Positions 6,765 to 13,292 of a stretch of DNA of 14,794 nt are shown one piece after another. The notes under the pieces are model-generated. The model was not told where the DNA came from. It searched no databases and saw only the letters and a program-made list of their open reading frames with translations. This DNA comes from an uncultured Oscillospiraceae bacterium (GTDB taxonomy: Bacteria > Bacillota > Clostridia > Oscillospirales > Oscillospiraceae), in the NCBI GenBank assembly GCA_900756575.1, contig CAAEKQ010000085.1:1-14794 (forward strand), in the 5' to 3' direction. How positions within the stretch are numbered: the stretch's first letter is position 1; each line of letters starts with the position of its first letter. The translations under genes were made by a program, and so were the position numbers.

Positions 6765-7679
6765 TCACACTTTCTCCGTGGCCTTCTCACCGAACAGGCC
6801 GGTGGGCTTTACCACGAGGATGATAATCAGCAGAGCAAAGGTCACAGCGTCGGAGAATGCAGCCAAGCCCAGGTTGATGTTGATTCCAACCACGCCCAGC
6901 ATGGCCTCCAGGCCCTTGACGATGTTCTCGCAGATGCCGATGATGAATGCGCCGATCACAGCGCCGGGAATGGAACCAATGCCGCCGAACACAGCAGCAA
7001 CAAAGGCCTTCAGGCCGGGCATTGCGCCGGAGGTATAGGTAACGGCAGTATAGTTGGTGAAGTACAGCACAGAGCCGATGGCCGCCAGGAACGAGCCAAT
7101 GACGAAGGTGGCGCTGATGACTGCATTAATGCGGATGCCCATGAGCTGTGCGGTATCATAGTCCTTGGAAACCGCACGCATTGCCATGCCAATCTTGGTG
7201 TGGTTGATGAGCATCACCAGCGCAAACACCAGCGCGATCACCAGGAAAGGAGTTACCAAAGTGACAACCTTGGTGGTAGCGGGGCCGATGTTCACGGAAT
7301 CGGAGATAAAGGGAATGATGGGATATTGCTGGGCCAGACCGCCGGTGATATAGGCTGCCAGGTTCTGGAGCAGGTAGCTCACACCGATGGCAGAGATCAT
7401 AATGGACATACGGGGTGCCGAACGAAGGGGCTTATAGGCCGCACGCTCAATGGCGAAACCAATGATGACCGTCAGGATCAGCATCAGCGGCATGGAGATG
7501 TACAGGGGCAGGGACGCCGACAGGTAGACCATCATAACACCGGCCACCATAAACACATCGCCGTGTGCAAAGTTAATCAGCCGCAGGATGCCATAAACCA
7601 TGGTATAGCCGATGGCAATCAGCGCATACTGACCACCCACGGAAATGCCTGACAGCAGGTAGGGAAGGACGACACTCAT
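6765..7679 (-). CDS. livH: Branched-chain amino acid ABC transporter, permease LivH
   Basis: The other channel subunit, 304 residues, starting at ATG 7679 behind an excellent AGGAGGTTTATCC. It shows the family N-terminus (SGISVGGQYALIAIGYTMVYGILRLINFAHGDVFM), the coupling loop GMAMRAVSKDYDTAQLMGI, and the C-terminal VFGGIGSIPGAVIGAF and VVKPTGLFGEK signatures. About eight hydrophobic segments are visible. It is separated from livJ by 154 bp containing two hairpins, and its stop lies 8 bp upstream of the preferred livM ATG. Confidence 0.96.
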   Translation of the reverse strand: MSVVLPYLLSGISVGGQYALIAIGYTMVYGILRLINFAHGDVFMVAGVMMVYLSASLPLYISMPLMLILTVIIGFAIERAAYKPLRSAPRMSIMISAIGVSYLLQNLAAYITGGLAQQYPIIPFISDSVNIGPATTKVVTLVTPFLVIALVFALVMLINHTKIGMAMRAVSKDYDTAQLMGIRINAVISATFVIGSFLAAIGSVLYFTNYTAVTYTSGAMPGLKAFVAAVFGGIGSIPGAVIGAFIIGICENIVKGLEAMLGVVGININLGLAAFSDAVTFALLIIILVVKPTGLFGEKATEKV

Positions 7680-7707
7680 GGATAAACCTCCTAATAGATG
7701 AATTTAA

Positions 7708-7751
7708 GCTGTCTCGAAAAGATTCCGAAATAGGGTTCCTTTCGAGGCAGC
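7708..7751 (-). other. Hairpin in livJ-livH spacer, livH-proximal
   Basis: Arms GCTG plus CTCGAAA (7751-7740 side) pair with TTTCGAG plus CAGC (7719-7708 side) with a single mismatch between the two blocks. It ends about 20 bp before the livH ribosome binding site. There is no T-run after it, so it is more likely an mRNA stability or processing element than a terminator. Confidence 0.5.
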
Positions 7752-7788
7752 CCAAACAGCGTGGTAAGGATTGCCTTTCGCAGGAAAC

Positions 7789-7812
7789 CCGGAGGCTCCG
7801 CAGAGCCCCCGG
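7789..7812 (-). other. GC-rich hairpin just after livJ (attenuator or mRNA 3'-end stabiliser)
   Basis: On the minus strand CCGGGGGCTC and GAGCCTCCGG form a 10-bp stem with one G-U pair and a 4-nt loop, 21 bp after the livJ stop. The following GTTTCCTGCG is a weak tail. Such a structure after the binding-protein gene is expected where livJ is needed in larger amounts than the permease and ATPases. Confidence 0.6.
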
Positions 7813-7833
7813 TGAATTCTGTGAATGTAAGAA

Positions 7834-9063
7834 TTACTCTACGCCCTGCTCACGAACCAGATCCCATGCAGCAGTTTCCGTGTTGCACTTCTTGATGAAA
7901 GCGGAGGTACGGTTTGCATCGCCGTTCTCACCGAAGGAGATCTCGCCGGTAACGCCCTTGTAGGTAACGGAAGCCAGTGCTTCTTTTACCGCCTCGGAAT
8001 CGGTGGTGCCGGCAGCCTTGATTGCTTCCAGTGCCACAAAGTATGCATCATAGCCCATTGCGGAAACAGCAGCCAGCTGATCGTTGCCGCCGTTGTTGGC
8101 AAGAGCAGTCTTGTCGGAGTTGATGTACTCCTTAATGCCGGAGTCGAAGTCCGGAGCGCCGCCCTCCTGATAGAAGGTGGTAACATAGATATTCAGGCCG
8201 GTGCCCTTTGCAGCCTCGGCAACCACGTTGGAATCCCAAGTGTCGCTGGCCAGCATGGGGATATCCAGGCCCTGGGTCTGTGCCTGCTTGATGATGTTGG
8301 CAGCAGCCTCAATGGAAACGGGAGCGAAGAAAACATCGCAGCCCTGGCTCTTGGCGTTGGTAACATAAGAGGTGAAGTCGGAGTTGCCGTCGGGGAACGC
8401 TTCCTCTACAACCGTGCCGCCCAGGGCCTCAAAGGCCTGCTTGAAGTAGTTGCAGACGCCTGCGGAGTAGTCATCGCCCTGCTTGGACAGGCAGTATGCC
8501 TTCTTTGCCTGGAGATCGCCGAAAGCAAAGTTTGCAAGTACGGTGCCCTGGAACGGATCCAGGAAGCAAATACGATAGTAGTAGTCGTTGCCCTCGGTCA
8601 CCTGGGGGTTGGTGCAGGTAACGCCGATGGCGGGAACCTTGCCGTTCTTAAATACGTCGCCGGCAGCAATGGCAACTGCGGAACCGTAGGAACCCAGCAC
8701 CACGGACACACCGTCGGATACCAGCTGCTGTGCAGCAGAGGGGCCCTTATCGGTGGAGGACTGGTTGTCTACGATGTCCAGCTGGACGGTGTAGGTTTCA
8801 CCATTAATCTCGACCGTAGGCTGAACCTTGTTGGCGTACTGAATGCCCAGTGTCTCCTGCTTACCGCCGGCACCGTTGTCACCGGATGCAGGCTCATACA
8901 CACCGATCTTTACAACCTTGTCGCCGGTGGCAGCCGCATTGGAGGCAGCAGCCTGGCTCGATGCAGCGGAAGCGGAGGCAGCTGTATCGCCGCAGCCCGC
9001 AAAGGCGCAGGTCATCATTGCAGCAGACAGCACGGCGGCTAATGCTCTTTTCGTAAATTTCAT
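7834..9063 (-). CDS. livJ: Branched-chain amino acid ABC transporter, substrate-binding lipoprotein
   Basis: The extracellular binding protein that delivers leucine/isoleucine/valine (or related amino acids) to LivHM. I start at ATG 9063: GAGGAG (near 9080) is 10 bases upstream of it but only 1 base from the ATG at 9072, too close to work. The protein has a basic start, a hydrophobic core and a lipobox FAGC, with the lipidated Cys at residue 24. An alanine/serine linker follows, then the type I periplasmic-binding fold: VVKIGVYEPASGDNGAGGKQ, a ligand-contacting VVLGSYGSAVAIAAG stretch, and the C-terminal VTYKGVTGEISFGENGDANR typical of the Leu/Ile/Val family. It is the first gene of the operon, with its own strong promoter. 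Exact ligand preference cannot be read from the sequence. Confidence 0.94.
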   Translation of the reverse strand: MKFTKRALAAVLSAAMMTCAFAGCGDTAASASAASSQAAASNAAATGDKVVKIGVYEPASGDNGAGGKQETLGIQYANKVQPTVEINGETYTVQLDIVDNQSSTDKGPSAAQQLVSDGVSVVLGSYGSAVAIAAGDVFKNGKVPAIGVTCTNPQVTEGNDYYYRICFLDPFQGTVLANFAFGDLQAKKAYCLSKQGDDYSAGVCNYFKQAFEALGGTVVEEAFPDGNSDFTSYVTNAKSQGCDVFFAPVSIEAAANIIKQAQTQGLDIPMLASDTWDSNVVAEAAKGTGLNIYVTTFYQEGGAPDFDSGIKEYINSDKTALANNGGNDQLAAVSAMGYDAYFVALEAIKAAGTTDSEAVKEALASVTYKGVTGEISFGENGDANRTSAFIKKCNTETAAWDLVREQGVE

Positions 9064-9132
9064 GTTCTTCATACTCCTCGATGCTTCAGATTTTCGTCAC
9101 CTTAGCAAAGTGATGAATAAAAGGATGTAGAC

Positions 9133-9162
9133 ATTATACTCCATTCAACTTGCAAAAATCAA
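9133..9162 (-). promoter_or_regulatory. Promoter of the liv operon
   Basis: On the minus strand TTGATT (9162-9157) and a perfect TATAAT (9138-9133) are 18 bp apart. Transcription should start near 9126, leaving a leader of about 60 nt. The leader is too short for a T-box. Confidence 0.75.
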
Positions 9163-9444
9163 CTGGAATTTTCGGCTTTGACCGGAGAATTTCAAAAAAT
9201 AATGAATTTTATACTTCATAATCCTTCATGTTCATAAGCGGAAAACACAGCCCGACACATTTGTCCGCGAGTCGCGGACAGCTCGAACAACGTGGAAAAT
9301 GTCCTGCAATTTTTGTGAAAAACGCCAATGCCCACGTTCAATCCGTCATCCCAAATATGACACTTCATACTTCAAATCTCCCGGAAAATGAAGCGTTTTC
9401 TTCAGGCAGCACCGCATAAATGCACCGGCTCATATACAGGCACT
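9163..9444. promoter_or_regulatory. Divergent control region between livJ and sdaAB
   Basis: No gene is supported. Beyond the two promoters it holds a 19-bp palindrome (9262-9280), an inverted pair AACGTGG (9289-9295)/CCACGTT (9332-9338), and several copies of CTTCATA or close variants (around 9212-9237 and 9363-9374). The AT-rich 9181-9240 stretch lies directly upstream of the liv -35 and could be an UP element or a regulator site. Confidence 0.5.
9262..9280. promoter_or_regulatory. 19-bp perfect palindrome, operator-like
   Basis: TGTCCGCGA (9262-9270), one centre base G, TCGCGGACA (9272-9280). It lies about 100 bp upstream of the liv -35 and 165 bp upstream of the sdaA -35. The GC-rich palindrome stands out in AT-rich surroundings. 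It fits the site of a dimeric repressor or activator; I cannot name the regulator. Confidence 0.65.
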
Positions 9445-9473
9445 TTGCTTTTTCTCAGGGAATATGGTAGAAT
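9445..9473 (+). promoter_or_regulatory. Promoter of sdaAB-sdaAA
   Basis: TTGCTT (9445-9450) and TAGAAT (9468-9473) are 17 bp apart. The start of transcription would be near 9480, about 23 nt before the TTG start codon and just ahead of the AGGAGG. The in-frame ATG at 9464 lies in this promoter and so would not be in the message. Confidence 0.65.
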
Positions 9474-9502
9474 CGGAGCATCACAGGCAGGAGGAAACTG
9501 CA

Positions 9503-10165
9503 TTGAACTTATTTGATATTGTGGGCCCCGTGATGGTCGGGCCTTCCAGCTCCCATACGGCGGGAGCGGTTAAAATCGGTTATGTGGCAAGGAAACTGCT
9601 GCAAGAGCCGGTACAGCGGGCAGAGATTCTATTATACGGCTCGTTTCTTGCCACCGGCAAAGGCCACGGCACCCAGAAGGCACTGGTGGCCGGACTCATG
9701 GGCATGCAGCCCGACGACAGCCGCATTCCCGGCAGTTTGGAGCTGGCCCAGGAGCAGGGCATCATCCTGACCTTTGGCGCCGCAGAGCTACGGGACGCCC
9801 ATCCCAACTCCGTTTTGCTCCGTCTCACGGGAGAAAGCGGTAAAACGCTGGAGGTAGTAGGCCAATCCATCGGCGGCGGCAGAATCAATATTGCCAGCAT
9901 CGACGGCCTGTCCGCCAACTTCTCCGGGGATTATCCCACCTTAATCGTCCACAACCTGGATCAGCCGGGGCACGTGGCCCAGGTGACCACCATGCTGTTC
10001 CACGAAAACGTCAACATCGCCACCATGCAGCTCTATCGCAGCAGCCGGGGCAGCCACGCAGTCATGGTCATCGAGTGCGACCAGGAGGTGCCCTTCGAGG
10101 CGCTGCAATGGCTCCGGCATCTGGACGGCATTGAGAAGGTCACCTACTACAGTCTGGAGGATTGA
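9503..10165 (+). CDS. sdaAB: L-serine dehydratase, iron-sulfur-dependent, beta subunit
   Basis: With SdaAA it converts L-serine to pyruvate and ammonia in the cytoplasm. I choose the TTG at 9503 as start (MNLFDIVGPVMVGPSSSHTAGA): AGGAGG (9489-9494) is 8 bases upstream, the family begins exactly so, and the ATG at 9464 falls in the promoter -10 region. The product is 220 residues, normal for this subunit. The N-terminal part carries GPSSSHTAGA (13-22) and GKGHGTQKALVAGLMG; residues about 147-220 are an ACT domain (HNLDQPGHVAQVTTMLFHENVNIATM), which in this enzyme class probably senses serine. sdaAA follows after 4 bases, so the two are coupled. Confidence 0.95.
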   Translation: MNLFDIVGPVMVGPSSSHTAGAVKIGYVARKLLQEPVQRAEILLYGSFLATGKGHGTQKALVAGLMGMQPDDSRIPGSLELAQEQGIILTFGAAELRDAHPNSVLLRLTGESGKTLEVVGQSIGGGRINIASIDGLSANFSGDYPTLIVHNLDQPGHVAQVTTMLFHENVNIATMQLYRSSRGSHAVMVIECDQEVPFEALQWLRHLDGIEKVTYYSLED

Positions 10166-10169
10166 TTCT

Positions 10170-11042
10170 ATGGCATATACACAGCTTGCACAGATCACAG
10201 CTCGCTGCGCCGAAACCGGCAAGGCTTTTTGGCAGATCGTTCAGGAATCCGACTGTCAGGAGCGTGACATCACCCCCGCCCAGTCCTTTGCCGATATGCA
10301 GCGGATGTACCGGGCAATGGAGCAGGCCGACGCCGCCTATGACCCCAGTCTCCGCTCCGCCAGCGGCATGGCCGGAGGTGACGGGGCAAAATTCTCCGCC
10401 TACCGGATGCGGGAAAATCGTCTTTTGGGGGATTATCTCACCGAGGTTATGGAGCGTGCGCTGAAAATGGCGGAATCCAATGCCTGCATGAAGCGGATCG
10501 TGGCCGCGCCCACTGCCGGTTCCTGCGGCGTGATTCCCGCAGTGCTTCTGAGCTATGCCTCCTGCCGTCAGGTGACGGAGGAAAAGCTGGTGGAGGCCCT
10601 GTATGTGGCTGCGGGAATCGGCGAAGTCATTGCCGCCAGTGCCAGTATCGCCGGCGCTGAGGGCGGATGTCAGGCGGAGATCGGCTCCGCCAGCGCCATG
10701 GCCGCCGGTGCGCTGAGCTATCTGGAGGGCGGCGACTGTGCGGAAATCTGCCACGCCTGCGCCCTGGCCATGAAAAGCCTGCTGGGTCTGACCTGCGACC
10801 CCGTGGCAGGACTGGTGGAGGTGCCCTGTATTAAGCGGAACGCCTCCGGTGCGGTCAATGCTGTGGTGGCCTCGCAAATGGCCATGTCGGGCATTCGAAG
10901 CGCCATTCCCCCGGATGAGGTCATCGACTCCATGCGCCGGATCGGCCATCTACTCCCCGCCTGCCTCCGGGAAACGGGACAGGACGGCCTTGCCACCACC
11001 CCCACCGGACTGCACATCGCTCAGCAAATGGCCCACCAATAA
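10170..11042 (+). CDS. sdaAA: L-serine dehydratase, iron-sulfur-dependent, alpha subunit
   Basis: Catalytic subunit with an oxygen-sensitive 4Fe-4S cluster, suited to an anaerobe. Start ATG 10170 has GGAGG 9 bases upstream, within the end of sdaAB; the longer frame from 10131 would overlap sdaAB and adds a non-family leader. The 290 residues include NACMKRIVAAPTAGSCGVIPA (104-124) and the cysteines C167, C209 and C220. Their spacing (42 and 11) equals that of the three cluster ligands known in the one-chain Legionella enzyme (C343, C385, C396). The conserved TCDPVAGLVEVPC motif spans 208-220. A perfect 13-bp hairpin follows 6 bp after the stop. Confidence 0.95.
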   Translation: MAYTQLAQITARCAETGKAFWQIVQESDCQERDITPAQSFADMQRMYRAMEQADAAYDPSLRSASGMAGGDGAKFSAYRMRENRLLGDYLTEVMERALKMAESNACMKRIVAAPTAGSCGVIPAVLLSYASCRQVTEEKLVEALYVAAGIGEVIAASASIAGAEGGCQAEIGSASAMAAGALSYLEGGDCAEICHACALAMKSLLGLTCDPVAGLVEVPCIKRNASGAVNAVVASQMAMSGIRSAIPPDEVIDSMRRIGHLLPACLRETGQDGLATTPTGLHIAQQMAHQ

Positions 11043-11048
11043 AATTTT

Positions 11049-11095
11049 CCCCGGCAGCTGTGATCCAATCGTACAGCTGCCGGGGATTATTATAT
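11049..11095 (+). terminator. Terminator of sdaAB-sdaAA
   Basis: A perfect 13-bp stem (CCCCGGCAGCTGT 11049-11061 with its complement 11073-11085), 11-nt loop, then ATTATTATATGG. AAAATTTT just before the stem lets it work toward the left as well, though no gene needs that. Confidence 0.85.
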
Positions 11096-11143
11096 GGCAG
11101 CACCACATTTCCCCGGTAAAATCGTCCAAAAGGAATATGGTGA

Positions 11144-11218
11144 AACAATTTGCGCCCTACGTTTTGTTACGCCTTCCGTGAGGTAGCATTTCTATCCTTG
11201 GAGGTCGCACAAATTGTT
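11144..11218 (+). repeat. Long-range inverted repeat (AACAATTTG / CAAATTGTT) of unknown role
   Basis: Arms 11144-11152 and 11210-11218 enclose 57 bp with further partial stems (for example GCCT/AGG around 11171-11183). A third related block, AAATTTGTC near 11234-11242, could pair with the second arm instead. T-rich sequence (GTTATTTTGTGTTTT) follows the second arm. The unit ends 40 bp before the -35 of the next gene, so it is not in that gene's leader. It may be a small RNA with its own terminator, or a regulator site. Confidence 0.4.
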
Positions 11219-11258
11219 GTTATTTTGTGTTTTAAATTTGTCAATTTATGCAGAGCGG

Positions 11259-11287
11259 TTGACAGAATTATTTTCATTTCGTATATT
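11259..11287 (+). promoter_or_regulatory. Strong promoter of the solute-binding lipoprotein gene
   Basis: A perfect TTGACA (11259-11264), 17-bp AT-rich spacer and TATATT (11282-11287). Transcription should start near 11294, giving a leader of about 40 nt with a small TGGTA/TACCA stem and the ribosome binding site. Confidence 0.85.
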
Positions 11288-11335
11288 TACAGAGCTGGTA
11301 TATTACCAAGTTATTAAGGAAATGAGGTAACCCAA

Positions 11336-13120
11336 ATGAAGAAACTTATGGCACTTCTTCTGTCTATGGTTATGGTGCTGAGCCTGGCTGCCTGCGGCGG
11401 CGGTGCTTCCAGCTCTGCTGCTCCTGCCGAGTCCGTCAAGACTGAAGAAGATACCGCTGCTCCTTCTTCCGCTCCTGCTGCTCCCGCAGCTGATTCCGCT
11501 GAGGAAGGCTCCACCAACGAAGGCAACGCCACCACCGCTGAGACCGTAGGCGATCCCTTTGAGGCGATGGCTGAGGACTATATCTCCTATCCTCTGGAGG
11601 GTGACAACACCATCTCCATGTGGTACTACATCCCCGGCTATCAGGACTTCATGGACTCCAACTACAGCTTCAACGCTCTGAAGACCGCTGAGGCCGCTAC
11701 CGGCGTCAAGCTGGAGTTCACCGAGGTCAGCGCTCAGTCCGCGAACGAGCTGTTCAACGTCATGGTTGCCGGCGGCGACTATCCCGACCTGCTGCCCGTC
11801 ATGGAATACTACACCGGCGGTCTGGCAAAGGCTTATGAGGACGGCGTTATCGTTGACATCAACGACTACATGGACGACAACATGCCCAACTACCTGGCAG
11901 TTCGTGACTGCCTGGACGAGAAGACCGTAAAGGCTACCCTCACCGAGGATATGACCCTTGCCTTCTACCAGATCAAGGACGGCACTTACTCCGGCAACGG
12001 CCTGGTTTCCCGTGCCGACTGGATCAAGGCGCAGGGCGTTGAGTTCTCCGGCGATGTCATTGGCCTGGACGAGTTCACCGACTACCTGCGCACCATTCAC
12101 GACGCTTACAACTGTTCCAACACCCTTTATATGTACGACGGCACCGTGGGCATTGAGGCTGCATTCGACACTGAGATTCCTGTTCTTCAGGGTGACGGCT
12201 TCATGACCTCCATCACCTCCGCCATCTTCCGCAAGGGTGACGAGGTAATGTCCGGCTGGACCACCGATGGCTACCGCGAGTACCTGGAGTGGGTGCTCCA
12301 GATGATGGACGAGGGCATCATGGCCAAGGACTTCCTGTCTCTGGATACTGACCGTGGTGTTATGAATAGCTTGCAGGCTTCCGGTGCCATCGGTGTATGG
12401 CAGTCCAACGCCGACAAGATCAGCGAGGTCGTCGATTTCTACGGTGCTGATTATCCCGAGCTGGAAATCACCGCAATTCCCCGCGTTGCGCAGGATCCCA
12501 CCGCGCAGTACGTCTGGAACGACGAAGCTGCTCTGGTTGCTACCAACGCAGGCTTCTCCCTGTCCTCCAACTGCAAGAACCCTGAGCTGGTTTGCCAGTG
12601 GGAGAACTTCTTCTGGACCACTGACGGCTACTACCTTGGCAACTATGGCACTGAGGGCGAGAGCTATCATATGGACGGCGACACCCCCGTATTCGACTGG
12701 GATCAGCCCGTAACCGTGACCGGCCGCAATGCTCCCAACGCCGAGATGGCGCAGCAGCTGTTCACCATGATCCGCTTTGCTTCCTTCTATGTGGACAACG
12801 ACATGCTACTGGCTACCTTCCCCCAGGTCGGTCTGGATGCAGTTGATCTGTGGACCATCGACGGTTCCACCGACGACCGCAACTACCCCTCTGCTGTAAA
12901 GAACACCTTCACCACCGACGAGTCCCTGGAGATCGCCAACTACGAGTCCGACCTCCTGACCTACGCTGCTGAGCAGTGCCTGAAGTTCCTGGACGGCTCC
13001 GTTGAGCTCAACGACGATACCTGGAACGAGTTCGTTGACACCTGCAACTCCATGGGTCTGCCCGAGATCATCGAAGTATACCAGAACGCTTACGATGAGT
13101 ATCAGGCTGGCGAGCGCTAA
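11336..13120 (+). CDS. Extracellular solute-binding lipoprotein, probably sugar/oligosaccharide type
   Basis: A 594-residue secreted lipoprotein. Residues 1-20 are a signal peptide with lipobox SLAAC (Cys20), followed by a low-complexity Ala/Ser/Glu/Pro linker to about 72 that would act as a spacer on the cell surface. The rest resembles the long (about 550 residue) type 2 binding proteins of LplA/YtcQ type: the early MWYYIPGYQDF strand, NELFNVMVAGGDYPDLLPVMEYYTGG, an aromatic-rich ligand region and a C-terminal AYDEYQAGER helix. ATG 11336 has GAGGT 7 bases upstream. No permease or ATPase is nearby, so its partners are encoded elsewhere. Codons are strongly biased to GCT/TCC/GTT/AAC/GAC, unlike its neighbours, and with the perfect promoter and terminator this points to very high expression. 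The ligand is not readable from sequence. Confidence 0.85.
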   Translation: MKKLMALLLSMVMVLSLAACGGGASSSAAPAESVKTEEDTAAPSSAPAAPAADSAEEGSTNEGNATTAETVGDPFEAMAEDYISYPLEGDNTISMWYYIPGYQDFMDSNYSFNALKTAEAATGVKLEFTEVSAQSANELFNVMVAGGDYPDLLPVMEYYTGGLAKAYEDGVIVDINDYMDDNMPNYLAVRDCLDEKTVKATLTEDMTLAFYQIKDGTYSGNGLVSRADWIKAQGVEFSGDVIGLDEFTDYLRTIHDAYNCSNTLYMYDGTVGIEAAFDTEIPVLQGDGFMTSITSAIFRKGDEVMSGWTTDGYREYLEWVLQMMDEGIMAKDFLSLDTDRGVMNSLQASGAIGVWQSNADKISEVVDFYGADYPELEITAIPRVAQDPTAQYVWNDEAALVATNAGFSLSSNCKNPELVCQWENFFWTTDGYYLGNYGTEGESYHMDGDTPVFDWDQPVTVTGRNAPNAEMAQQLFTMIRFASFYVDNDMLLATFPQVGLDAVDLWTIDGSTDDRNYPSAVKNTFTTDESLEIANYESDLLTYAAEQCLKFLDGSVELNDDTWNEFVDTCNSMGLPEIIEVYQNAYDEYQAGER

Positions 13121-13136
13121 TTCCCGCTTCTAATTT

Positions 13137-13165
13137 GGACCACCCTTCGGGGTGGTCCTTTTTTA
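13137..13165 (+). terminator. Strong intrinsic terminator of the lipoprotein gene
   Basis: GGACCACCC (13137-13145), a stable TTCG tetraloop, GGGTGGTCC (13150-13158), then TTTTTTATT. A textbook Rho-independent terminator 16 bp after the stop. Confidence 0.95.
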
Positions 13166-13230
13166 TTCGAAATCCGCCGGAATTTCATGCAGAAGTTTCA
13201 TGTCTTTGGGCAAAAATGCCCTGTCCTTTC

Positions 13231-13250
13231 CCGGTATAATCCGGTATAAT
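13231..13250 (+). promoter_or_regulatory. icd promoter region with a tandem 10-bp repeat carrying two TATAAT boxes
   Basis: CCGGTATAAT occurs twice in direct succession (13231-13240, 13241-13250), placing two perfect -10 hexamers 10 bp, one helical turn, apart. Neither has a good -35 at 17 bp (AAAAAT and TGTCCT), so an activator may be needed. Starts near 13247 or 13257 would leave leaders of about 36-46 nt. Confidence 0.65.
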
Positions 13251-13292
13251 ATTGTTTGCAAATGACGCAATACTTCTGGGAGGCTGATACCC

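Noticed and set aside
9072..9072. Upstream ATG as start of livJ
   Set aside because: The GAGGAG is only one base away from it; the ATG at 9063 has correct spacing, though the difference is just three residues.
9073..9132. T-box or riboswitch leader for the liv operon
   Set aside because: The leader predicted from the TATAAT is about 60 nt, with no T-box sequence and no terminator hairpin.
9167..9181. CodY-like box (AATTTTCGG) upstream of the liv promoter
   Set aside because: Only the first half fits AATTTTCNGAAAATT; the second half has about five mismatches, too weak to claim.
11303..12670. A 455-codon open frame on the minus strand
   Set aside because: It lies wholly antisense to the lipoprotein gene, has no ribosome binding site or family features, and arises from that gene's strong codon bias.
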